From the NCBI RefSeq assembly GCF_001949145.1, contig NW_019091394.1:658410-722409 (forward strand): 64,000 nucleotides of DNA, read 5' to 3'. This DNA is from Acanthaster planci (Eukaryota > Echinodermata > Asteroidea > Valvatida > Acanthasteridae). The notes under the pieces are model-generated. The model was not told where the DNA came from, ran no database searches, and was given only the letters and a program-made list of their open reading frames with translations. Below are positions 1 through 12,700 of this stretch, one piece after another (the first letter of the stretch is position 1; every line of letters begins with the position of its first letter). The position numbers were made by a program, and so were the translations under genes.

Positions 1-691
1 GTCGGCACGCTACTGCTAAAGCACAAACTGCATGGAATTTGATTCNAAAGTCCAACAGCCTCTGTGCACAAAGTCCCTTATGGGTGTTTAACTTTGTGTG
101 AATGGGGAAGGTTAGGGCCAGCAACCCTTGGGGGGTTAGGGTTAATGTAACACAGCAACTGACGACAAACTCGGATTATTCATAAAAATGCTGAAAATAA
201 CAGATAGAGGTTTTATTTGATCCACCATCATATTGTGATCAAGGTGCCACATTGTTCTCAGAGAAATTTAGCACTCAGTTTAAAGTGGAACCCTAATGTG
301 AATGACCTTTTACTCGGTGAGATCATTTTTGGTTCAGAAATGAACAAATGGTAGCTTTGCAATTTGGTTACTGTGCAAAACTGGTGAAAATGAAGGACAA
401 GACTCGTGAGCAAAACTACTAGTTGTTGGACAATATTTTGGTTTCGTTCCGTTCTGCAGCAAATTTGCTGCATCAGACGCATCAGAGTTCACCAAAGAAA
501 AAACAAGAACTGAAATCCTTTTTTGTATTTGACTTCATTTCATTCATTTTAACCGTCATTACTTCCTTCTCTCTCTCGTCGCTGTTTGTCCTTTCTTGTT
601 CTTCTGTCAATGCCCTCTCTATTGCTCTCGTTAAATTCATTTTGTTGCCTCTATTTCTCACTCTCATCTCCCACTCTCTGCCACCTCACAG
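1..691. other. Non-coding, probable intron of the DOCK-D gene
   Basis: Contains one ambiguous base (position 46) and no recognisable exon. Short open frames here have no coding-like composition. Likely intronic because exons on the right read in mid-gene phase. Confidence 0.5.
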
Positions 692-706
692 TGGAGCCCT
701 TAGAAG
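692..706 (+). CDS. DOCK9: DOCK-D candidate 15-nt microexon (DHR-1)
   Basis: A 15-nt segment lies between a pyrimidine-rich acceptor (ccacctcacag) and a donor (gtattt). Read in phase 1 it gives V-E-P-L-E. It joins the next exon as [14 protein letters not shown], which resembles the VET(Q/P)VG(Y/F)(S/A)W(L/V)PLL stretch of vertebrate DOCK9/11. No clear exon is seen in 1-691. It is too short to be certain without transcript data. Confidence 0.5.
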
Positions 707-3700
707 GTATTTTCACCCGTCAACCGTTTCCTTTTTTAGAGTAGTATTCCCGAAAATCTCTCCGCCCGGTCACACGATCTGATAAGACCTCGTCTCAGTG
801 CGACTGCTTTAGTCACGTTTACCCCATTGATATGCTGTTCATGTGCATACTAAACCAGCATAACTGGCTTGACTTCTTCACCCTTCCGTTTTTATCTGCT
901 GATAACGGTGTGGTTGTACCGAGTTGCCCACGTGCATGTACATGCACATGCACATTGTAATCACATCAAACCTACAATTACTTGTTTAATTTGCCGTTTG
1001 AGTTTATGCTTTGTGTATGTTACTGATGCAGCACTCACAGATAAATCATGGAATCAGAAAGCGCCGTATCAAGAAAACTTTCAGTAAAAGAGCAGAGATT
1101 TCAGCGTGCCACTACAGTTTTTGTTTTGTCCCTTATTTTTTTGTGCGGTTGTGGTCTTTATTTCTTTGCATGGCTGTGTCCTGTTGGCTCCATGCTTCCA
1201 AATCCAAGTTTGTTTTTTTTTTAATCTAAAGTTTCAGTTGTGGGGGTCGAGTCATTGAAACAGTCTCGTTAGTTTCATGGGAAGATGTAGTACCCATTTC
1301 AGCCTGACTGTCTTTTCCATTAGAAGCCCCTGGGTGTCGATAGTTTCAACATTCTGAGACATTCACTTGTACAGTCACTGTCTGGAAGATTTGCTCATAT
1401 TTGTTGATAAAGGTTTCCACCTGTATCAGTGACAAATCGTCCCAGAACATCTTTCCCACTTCTGTCGTCGCTCTTGTTCTCTCGTTGGCGAACCTTGACC
1501 TATATCACCTGTTACAATTTACAAATGTCATATCTGGCGTTGTCACTCAAGCATGCCCAAATTATGTTGTGTTCTCTCTCTTGTCCGTGCGGGACCTTTT
1601 GCCCCGGAGTGGTATGGCTTTCTTCATGTTATGCACTAATATTTTTGCCTGTATAAGGGACATAAACGTGTACCTTGTATCCAAGAAACATTTAAGGGTG
1701 CCAGACTCACTGCCCATTCATTCTTTTTGCATGCATAGTCAAACCTGGGAAATGGGTAAAGGTTTAGGTTTTTCTTGGTAATCCGGCCAGCAAGTCGTCT
1801 CCAAACTGTTGAATTGTAAGATCCAATTCTCTTTCGTACCCCCAAAATGGCATCGCAGGATGCCTTGAAATGGGTCATGTGAGACAAATTCAGACAATTT
1901 CACTTTGGTCTCTTTTTTTATTGTCTGTTCCTTTTTCCTGGTCATTCCTTCTGTTTGTGTCTTGCTCTTATTTCTGTCTTGCTTCTCACTGGAGACTTTT
2001 TCCGTTTCATAATTTTTCCGTTCTATAATTTTCTGAGCACAGACTTATTTGATTTCTCATGAAAGGTGATTTCCTTCAAAAATTTCATCGAATTCCTATT
2101 TTATTTTTTGTAAAGGCGGGTTTCTCAATTGACCAGAACTATTCTAACACACTTGTCGTGCAGTGAATAGTCCGTTTTATATTGTCAGCTTATTTTGAAT
2201 GAGTGATAAAGACATCAGTGGTTTGTGCATCACAGAATGCTTTGCATTAACAGTGTAAACACATGCATGAATGGCATTATACAACACTTGTACATTGTTG
2301 TATTTCATCCGGAATGTGTTTTTTGAATTTCCGTGTATGTCATGATATTTCGTTTTTGTGTAAATCCACACACTGGGCGTAGTAACTAGAGTCGGTGCAA
2401 ATGGGACAGCTAACCAGTCTGTTGAGCGATATCCCCAGCTGTTGTATAAATCTGTTTTGATTACAACAGGAGGAAAAAAAAAAAATTACGTGATCGCGAT
2501 TGGTAATCCTTAATCTGCCTGTCATTTTGTCTGTTTATGTTGCAGTTGGCTATGCTTGGATTCCTCTTCTAGATGGTGGAAAGTAAGATTGATGTTCATC
2601 TCGTTTTGATTTCTTGTGTGCTTAGGAGTAGACATTAATGCCACACAGCCAAGACAGTTTTCATGTTGATCGTGCCGCATCTTTGATTTGGTGCTTGTAA
2701 TTTTTGTTCATCAGAAGTTTTAGTGTTGGACTATGAGACACTCTATCGTCAAGGCATTCTGTGTTGGGTTGATGACAATTATTTTTTTTTTTTCAGTATA
2801 GTATTTTGCTAAAGAGCCATGTTTCTGGTTTGCCCCTCAGACCCAACTGGGGCGACCTCTCGGTGTGTGTCTCCTCCAACCTTCCTGGAAACTACCTGGG
2901 CACTAAAGGCGCGACGAAGGTATGAATCGGGCAGTCCACTCCTCTTCCTGACCCAGTTCCTTCGACCCCTTGATCTTTGAAACCAGCGTTTCCAGTTGAT
3001 TTGATTAAAGAAGCCATACAAGCTTGCATATTGTGAGGTGCCATTGACTTCAACCAAAGCCTGCATGTGGGAGTATTTCCTCGTTTACTTACCGTATTTG
3101 ACTTAGAACTGATCTCTGTCCAATGTTTTGTAAACAACCTTTGTTTTTTTTTGGAGTAACAGGTCTGTGTACAATTTAAGGAAAGCAAACATGAGCTCCA
3201 TTTGCTGAGTTTGTTTCAGAGACACGCTTAACCACCAGAGGAGAAAGACAAGACTTCGAGCCCAGCTATGGGATTCTAGGACTCCATTTATAGACATCAT
3301 TGTACCGTTTCTCTTTCTGTTATCGCAGCCTGAACTGAAGCTTGTGGACGGAGGGAAACAACTTCTAAAAGTCCATATCAGATTAGCGTCGACTATCTAC
3401 ACGACGGTAAGAAGTACCAAGATGTTAAGATTCACCATTATGTCTTATTAAATTGTATTATTGTGTTGTGAGCCAGCACAAGACTGTTGCTGAAAATCTA
3501 TCAAGCAGTGACTTCCAGGAAAGTTGCCACTGCCACTGTCATTGTCATTGTTGCTGTCCAGATTATCTCGTCAAAAATTGTTTGTGCATGGTCTTCATTT
3601 GCCAGAGTTGCTTTCAATGTTAATACATGTCAGTCATTGCGGCCGGGTGTCTTTTCTTCTTGTCCTGCCCAGGCACAACATCTTCACAACTTCTTTGTTT

Positions 3701-6700
3701 CGTGTGAGGCATGGGAGGGCAAGAGCCCGGGCGCTTTGCAAGTGATTCAATACATCAAGGTAATAGCTCATATTATCGTCAGCTTGGGAGGAGTTACTAG
3801 ACGTGGTATGCTTACAGGGGTACACCTGAAGGGGTAAACCTTTCATCCTGGTTCGTTGAGTGGACGTTTGAATGCAACACATGTAGTATCGTGCTTGTTA
3901 CACTTCTAATGTTTTGCGTAATTTTTGGGTTTTTTTAATGGCAGGCCATGCATGCTGTGGATACGGATTCCTTGATCAAGTTCCTGCCCGTCATATTAAA
4001 CCAACTTTTCCGCATCCTGCCGATGGCTGTGATGGACGAAGTGCAGCTCAACGTTGTCAGGTCAGATGATTTTTTTTTTTTTAAAAGGTTCTTCAAAATC
4101 CTCAATTGTATAAAACCAAGGGCGTATTGTTTGTAATGAGACTTTTCCGGGATGGGGGTATCAAGTCCAACGCTGAGTAAAAGTCGAGTTGCTTTCTCCC
4201 TTCCTCAATCCTTCGAAATCCTCCAGGACCCCATGGAGAATTTTGAAGGAACTAGAAGGATTTTTAGGATTAAGAACTTGGCATGTGTCAGAGAGGCATC
4301 ACTGCATGATGGATTGCAGATGGTGAGATGTCAGTGAATAGAATCTTGCTGAAGTACACGATTGATGTCAATTCTTTCTTTCACATGTGGCATTTTTTAC
4401 GCATTTCTCTCCAAGGCTAATCATCTTCATCGTGTCTCAAGTCCACAAAGATGGGCGAGAAGATGTTCTTCACTCCTACGTCAAGGCAAGCACCCAGTCT
4501 ATTTGTTGAAAATTTGATGTGCCTTTTTTTGTCACAGCGCTCATGTATTCACAAAAAATTGACATCAGCAAAACTAAATGGATGTGACATCTTTGTCCGT
4601 ATACTTTTACCAGTTTGTTTGATTTTGGGAAAAAATCAGTGATTGCTGAGAATTTGATGTGACAATGCAAGACAGTTGGGCTGATTTTCCAGGTGACATC
4701 TAATGATATTGGAACACAAGTTGCCTTGAACCAAACTCGTTCATTTCTTATTTTGAAATCGCATCCTCAACCTTCAGTACGTGTTTGAGACGGAGAAGGA
4801 AACGGCGCTGCAGAAGACGGTCCACGAGGAGCTGGTTAAGAACCTGGCCATGTCGCTGAGACCCAGCACCGACCAGCAGGTCATCAAGAACCTCATGAAG
4901 GTAAAACAAATTAATGACAGAAACGGTTGGAGTTTTACATCGGGTTCGAACTGTGGTCGCCAGAGGCGAAAAATATCAACGCGACAATCGAACACTCTGC
5001 CTGCACCAACCATGGAAATGACTTTTCGATGTGGTGGTTTTAATTGTTGGCAGCGCCCCCCCTGCCCTGTTTGAGGGTGCCAGTCAGTGCTGATTTCTGT
5101 TATAATTTTTGGGCTGGAAATGGAAGCGTCACAGAGCAGTGTGGGTGGTTAGTGTATGCACATCTGTGCACATTTGTTTCAAACGCTGAGGTGTTCGTAG
5201 CAGATAATGAAACTGGCCCCTTGTCCGTTGCCCCCCTTTGCCACCTGAAACCGCTGGAGCATTTGATGGTTTCAACAGGTCGTTTGTGTCGTTCAGAAAG
5301 TGTTTGTCTCCCCCCCTCCTCCCCCAGCACATGTGGTTCTTCTTCAACATCATCATCAAGAGCATGGCGCAGCACCTGATCCAGGGTGACGGCCTGAAGC
5401 AGGCCCGCATCAAGCGCTTCTCCACCAACTTTGAGACGGGCCTGCGCAACCTGGTGCAGGTCCTCATGCCGCACATCCTGCAGAAGCAGGACGTCCGGCA
5501 GCGGCAGGACGCCAAGGATGCCAACTTCCACCTGGCTAACTTCATCAAGGTGAGCCAGAGGTTCCTCTAGCGAAGCCGACTCCTTTAAACTCGGGAGTAA
5601 AGTCGGTGCAAAGCAGTTTTCCCATTGAATGCTTCACGTATCAGTTCTAATTGTCTTTATTGCAAATATTTTTCAAACTTGACGTGAACACAGCTCATGG
5701 CAGGGCGGTGTTTACCAATTCCTGATTGTTGAAGGATTTTGTCTTCATGGTGCGATTAGCAGACGGAGATCTCGGAAAATATCAAAATTTCAACACTCAT
5801 TACTTTTTGTTTTGGTGACTAGCGTTGCTTCACTTACATGGATCGAGGGTTTGTCTTCCGTCTCATCAACTGCTACATGGGATTCTTTAGCTCTGACGAT
5901 GCTAAGGTAAGGCTGTGTCCAAAATGGGCTTCCCGTTTTTGGCGTGTCCTTGTGTAATTCCAGTGGGTGAAGACCTAGACTTGAATCAAGACTACCTATT
6001 CAGATGGCAGCCTCACTGCACCATGCTAAGCCATAAAGTTTCCATTGTTGGTGATGGCATGTTACCTCATGCGCAGTTTATTGGCTGTGGCTAGGGATAA
6101 CATGTACCAGAAAGCTTATGGCTGGCGGCTAAAGCCGCTTCCCATAGACACGTGTGTTACCGCCAGCCCCAGCTGGGTCATTGGATCGGGCCATATGACC
6201 TTTGACCCTCTGATTTGACCCCCAACAGCCCGTGTTTGAGATGAAGTTTGAGATGATCCGTGTGGTCTGCAGCTACGAGCATTACATTGCCCTGAACCTC
6301 CCTTTGCAGAAGAAAGGCCAACAGCAAGGGAAAAACTTTAAAAGTAAGTCACTCCAACCTTGACTGGAATCCCTCTCCAGTGAGGATAGAAAAGTGCCAA
6401 AGTCTCTATTTCAAAATTTAAATGTGGCTACGGATTTTATCATTTCAGCGAAAGAAATCAAAAAGCAGAATTATTTTTTTTAATTTTTGGTAATCTCCGC
6501 AATAGCGGTTTTTGTTTTGTTCAGTTCTGAGGAAAAACTTGCTAGCAAGTTGTTAAAGTTCAGCTGGTCGGCACTTTAGTCCTAGCATTGTTCTTAAATG
6601 CAGGCTTTTATTTTACAAATGAAGCTTTCCTGTATTGGAAGTCTCGAGCGCGAGGGATTGAGATTTCAATTACTGGTGTGCGTGTACAGAAAAAAAGGTG

Positions 6701-9700
6701 AAGGCCATGGTGCTTCTGACATCGAGTTGATTTTCTGATCTCAAATTAATTATACTTTCTCATTCCTTTTGCTGTATATTGTTTCCTTATTTTGCCAATT
6801 CTTAGAGCCATTTTTTAATTAACATCCCATATTCCCGGGTTTTCCTTTTTTCCCATTGGTTTCCCATCCTGTTTTACCTCTTCCTTTCCTCATCCTGGTT
6901 CCCATTTCCTCATCCACTGTCAAGGAAAAAAACGGGGAGCTCAAAAACTGGGTTGCTCTTGAGTTAACATTCGTCTACGTTTATTAATTCACCTTGGTTT
7001 CAAAAGACTTTTATCCTGTGTTTGGAGAATTTACAAGTAACACTTACACTCCTTTAATAAATGCTGTTTGGGTCATTCAGGCTCATTTTTCCTAGAATTG
7101 TCTTCATTCCAGCATCTTGGAAACGTTGAAATTGAGGCAGTAATATACCCTACAGACCAAGTAATAGACCAGTCATGCCCATCAATCAACTAACATTAGT
7201 TTGTAAACATTCCATTGTGATCCACTCAAAGCATTTCCCATTTATTGCCCCGGAAGTCTCACTCTACTCTTTCATGACATTTGAGTGATTGCTTTTTACA
7301 TGAATGTGTATATTTTTTTTTTATAACCAACTGTCTTCTAATCTCTCCCACATTCTTGCCATTAACTCCACTCCGCTTCTGTCTGGTTCTTGACGTTCTC
7401 GTATCTTGCACTCATTCTTACACTAATAGGCACCAGTGGCTCGGCCGTTGCAAGCGGTACGTACACTCAGTCCCTCGTCATTGCTATTAGGCGTTAGTCA
7501 GTGTCGGCCTTGACGTCATTGTGCGTAGAGATTGTCGATGTTTTGATGTTGCTTGCGTGTGAATTCTGCAACATTTGCTTCACCCCAAACAGTCGCTGTT
7601 GTTCACTGCACAATGGTGTTTGTCACCTCGACCAGAATTCCTTAGACAGTTTTAGGTGACGTAGTGACTACCAAAGTGGACAGATTTTTCTGAACTGGAA
7701 AATCAGACAGCATTCAATGAGGAATGGGACTGCTGTAAAGTTGCAGACACTGAAGGGACATTGGCCAAAATCATTTCATGTAATCCCGAAAACCATGTCC
7801 CTGCAAGGGTTCACATTATATTTGATCTAGCTCATAATATGGGTTCTTTTAAGATGGGGTTCTGCTTTACTTCTGCATTTTGTGCTTGGTACAAGATTTC
7901 AAAGTGTGATATTATTTGGTGCTCAGTTTTGAGAAGGTTTGAAGGTCCGAAGGCAATTTTGGGAACTTCGCATGGAGATTTTCTTCCTTATCGAGTTAAA
8001 AACAGCACTAAATTAGCTTGCTTAGAGTGAACTCGCTCTTGTCTTACTTTTGGCATTTGCTGCTCAGAGCTCAAAACTCAAAACATCTGAAGCTGTACTG
8101 TGTGATGCAAATCCTAGCTGTTGCTTCTCACTTCCTTCTCAGCAAATTAAGAAAAGACGCAAGAAATGCTCGTAATTGCTCTCCTCGCTGCTGAGCGACT
8201 TTCAGCCTTTGAAAATTCCGACTCTGCAGGCCCAAAGTTGGAGATGAAGATACCTCTGCTGCATCTGCTGTCTTGTTTGAACAGTTATACTTACATGTCG
8301 TCAAGTGTCTGATCGGAAGCATAACAGTGTATGAAATTTGCTATCGTTGTGGTGCTTCGCTAACGCTTCCCCCCTTGTTTTGTTTCCCCCGCCCACCGCC
8401 AATGCTCCATATCACAGCCTACATGGGGAATTTGCGGAAATATGGTGAGGAGGCAGTACGTCGTAGTTGCAGAGTCGTAGTTTTATTGTGGTTTGGGTTA
8501 AACAAGTTGAGAGCGTAGTCTAGAAGTAGTTAGATTACCCTTTTTTCCTCTAATTTCGGGGAGGTTAGCCAATGATTGATACAGAATATCTACAAATTTT
8601 TCGTTACTCTTACAGAAATTAGTAATCTATTCTGTTCATTTATTTGGGATTTTTGTTTGCGTAGGAGGGTGTTCACCCTGATGTAGAACATTTCATTTCG
8701 GTTTATGGAATCTTTATCGTGGTTTGGATTTTTTGCAAACTGATTATTCCCCTGGTAAATTGGAGTGTGGTGGTAACTCTCTGCTGCAGTCGTCCCCAGC
8801 AAACCCCCCGATTACGCACGCCTGCTGCTCTCAAAAAATGCTCAGTATGAAAAGTACATACATGCAGCAGTGGAACCTACTCATGGCCGTGGGTCTCCAA
8901 GAGCAGGCTACCTCCTCAAACAATCAGGCTTAAAAAGAGAATGAAGACCCGGCTTTTTAGCAACACTTGCTGAACCCTAACACCCTTTTCTTTGCAACGG
9001 GGCCGCCAGTGTTTGTTTTTAAGCACCATCACATCCTGTTTCTCTGGCCTGCATTGCTCGTCCCAACCGACCTAATTCACTGGGAAGCCATTTTTGTTAT
9101 GTTGTTCCCTGAATCTAAAACATTTAGAAATAATTTATCACAAATGTTCAATTATTCCAAGCAATAAGTGGGATGAATTTGTTTTGAACTTTTATTTCAT
9201 AGCTGTTAATTTTTCTCCCTGGTTCCCCAAATGAAAAAGTTTACCTCACTTTTTGTTCAAGATGGCCAACACATGAATACTGTCTGTTGCATTGCACGGG
9301 TCTGTTTTTGTGGGGTAAAACTCAAAGTGGAGTCGTTCAGCGAAATGGCCAATATTACACTGGGTTGGTGCTAACAGCTTCCCTAATAGTCCAAAATGCT
9401 CCAGACAAGTCACCCTATGTATCTATCTTTCCTTGCAAGAACAAAAATGCTTTGAAAAAATGCCCCTGAAAATGCTTTGATATTTAATCTTGCATGACGC
9501 TGCTGCCAAGCACTACCTACCTTTCTATTCTTGTATTGTTTCTATTTTTCCACCCTTCTCCGGTGAACCCCTGTTGCCATGGTTACAGTTCAAATCCGCC
9601 CTGCCAAAGAACAGTACAAAGGTTGGTTCTCGCTCATTTGTTTGCTCTTAGTTTGCTTTTTAGTTTGAAGGGAGATCATCTTAAAATGATGTGTCTCGGG

Positions 9701-12700
9701 ATGATTATTTTTAAAATTGTAAATGAAACACAACTGCTGAATTTTTTTCCCTTTTTTTGTCTATGACTCCTTTTGTTACTCATGGACATCATAAAAATTC
9801 TAGATTCATTGTGCCCTTCATCAGCCCGTGTCAGTCATTGAAGCCACTGGCAGACATCTTACCATGCTGAATACAAACGGTAACACAGAGGCTGGCTTGC
9901 CGTTGTCAACCACGTTGTTAATGGCTGCAATAGTTACAGTGGTTTGCAAACCATCAATCACCTATATATTGGGCTAATTAAAGATGGTCACCGATGGCTT
10001 CAGTTGATACAAGAGTATTGCAAGTGTAAACTCTTGTATGTGATGTTCATTTTATTACCGTCATTTTAAGATGGCCTCCCAATTACTGCACTTAGTAACA
10101 AGGTTATATAAAGGTGCACCTGTTGCACATGAGCGCATTTTTTACCTGTCCACTGAGACTACACTGGCTTAAATTGTTAACGGCAAAGCATGGCTGTGCT
10201 AGTTTGATTGTTTTATAGCTCCGTGGTTTGATGCGGTAAATTAAGACCCGTAGAACAAAAACAGAATCACTACTTTCATAAAGCCATCAAATAAAGTCAC
10301 AGAGAAGCATTTATCACAAATTCATTCATCATTTCACGGAGTGTCACAGGGAAAGGCGTGCCAAAGTGCAAAGCATACACGGTGTTTTCCAGTTTGTGTT
10401 TAAAATCGGTTTTGTTAGAGTTGTGACAAATGCAGAGATTAGAATTCGAAGAGATGTCTTTGGCAACATAACTATCTTTGTTTCTCTGTTTTTCCAAATG
10501 GTCAGATCTCCACTACGATTATCAGCTGACAGAGGAGTACTGCCAGCAGCACTTCTTGACCGGTCTCCTGCTGAGAGAAGTGGGCTCTGCCCTGCACGAC
10601 GTCACCGAGGTGCGGCAGAACGGAATCCGCGTCCTGAGGAACCTCCTGGCCAAGCACAGCTTTGACAACCGATACTCTTCGAAGGTACTGCTCTCTGCTG
10701 TCACCTGTGCTTGCAGTTTTGTTCGTTTTTCAGCTGTTCAGTGGAAACCACATTGAAATAGAGCAAAAGTGGGTGTTTCACTCTCAGCCCAGAAGTGAAC
10801 GTGAATGTTAATTAACATGATGTTGTGGCACGTGTACTCGAGTGCTCACACTCTTCATACTCATGAAGAACTCATTTTTATACTCTAACTCACACATGTA
10901 CTCATACTCATGAAGAACTCAATTTTATACTCTCACACATGAAGAACTCAATTTTATACTCTAACTCACACATGTACTCATACTCATGAAGAACTCAATT
11001 TTATACTCTAACTCACACATGTACTCATACTCACGAAAGACTCAACTTTATTCTCCAAATCATGGTAAAATACTTGTATCTGTACTCTTACTCTTGATGA
11101 AATAATTCTTTTTGCTCATGATAAGGCACCTGTATTCTTAAGAGAGATTGTAGAAATGGTATCCAAATACCACATGGAACATTCGCAGTGAAATTTGCAA
11201 GGTGGAAACGTCGTGATTTGATTTCACAAATTCACATTCGTGTCATGAGGGAAACTGACTGAAGGCAAATTTATTTGGGGACAAGTTTAATGCAAAATGT
11301 ATCCTGATTTTCCAAATGCATCTGTTTCTGGTTGCCATGGCAGCAATACCAAGCCCGCATTGCAGCCCTCTACCTCCCCCTCATCTCCATCATCCTGGAG
11401 AATGCCCCCCGCCTAGCCCGGGAGGCACCACCCACCCCGGGCTCTGCCTCCGTCAACGGCGAGAACCTCTTCGACATGTCGTCCTTGTCCACCAGCTCTC
11501 TCCTGACGGACTCGCCGGTGATTGACCGCCACAACAGCGTGTCCACGGCTGCCTCCAAGACCAAGTCTCTCCAGAGGGACTCGGCCGTGCTCGACATGAT
11601 CGCTGGAAGAGGTAGGAACTCTCTTGGACTCTAACCCCCCCCCCACCGTGGGATTTCTCTTCCCTAGGCACCTTGCCGTGAATGCAACGGAATGCAACAC
11701 AGCTGAAATGAGCCCCCATGCTGAATACAGCAGAATGCATCAACGTGCATTGAAGGAGTCTGTGTTGTGCAGGTCACTAGACTAACACCGGCTTTAGCCT
11801 TATCAAGCTGTCACTTGTATTCATTACCAAATATAACGGCACACTACACCTTTCCTTCAGTGTTGCATTCTGTTGCATTTAGCAGGGCTGGATTAAAAAA
11901 AAAAGTTGTAACTGTGCAAATGTGTCCCTCTTGATTATAAAAAAAAACATCCTTAGATTGTGAACAACTTGAAATCAATCGGTCTCCTTACTGACCAACT
12001 TGCTATAGCTCCGAAATAATGTGTGATAGTGGACTGGTTTTTTTTTTGGTGATGCCATGTTTGAATTGGTCATGTTATTTGAATTGGTAAACCTTCCGAG
12101 TGACATTAACACTGACATTAATGCCGTCTTTGCATGGTTGCATATTGGAATGAATGCAGTTGACTTTGAAAACAAACCAAAAACTGGTCTGTGGATTTGA
12201 AATCCGACATGAAATGAGACTTTGCACATTTGGAAAGTTGCATTTTACCGAGTGATTAATAAAAAAGGACTTATAGTCATAGCTTATACTTAGAAGTAAC
12301 TTAAATATTTATCAGAATACATGTAGATCTGCTCCGAGAAACATTGATTGATAAGTAGCAAATATTTTTCTAGAACGTTTACAGTGAACATGAATACTTG
12401 TATCTTTTATGTGTACTTCAATGGTTCTGCGTATTTGCTTTGGAGTTGTGTCTTAATTTGAATTCGTCAACTGCCTGGTGGGAAGGTACAAGCTTGCATT
12501 TCACATACTAAGACTTTTAAGAGGGTCACATGGAAAGGTTTCCTTGAATTCTGGCACACTTGATTTGGCACACAGGCTTGAAATCAATGCGTAAATCAGA
12601 AACAATCTCTGGCAAAATAAGTCAGAACAAAAGGGCACAAGAAAGTAGTCAATATTCCCCAACTTAATTCTGTCATCCGTCCACCCGCCAGGCACTAGAC

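Noticed and set aside
423..782. 119-aa open frame on +, and a KKKQELK stretch resembling the sequence before the DHR-1 VET motif
   Set aside because: No donor in a usable phase follows the KKKQELK part, and the composition is pyrimidine-rich intron.
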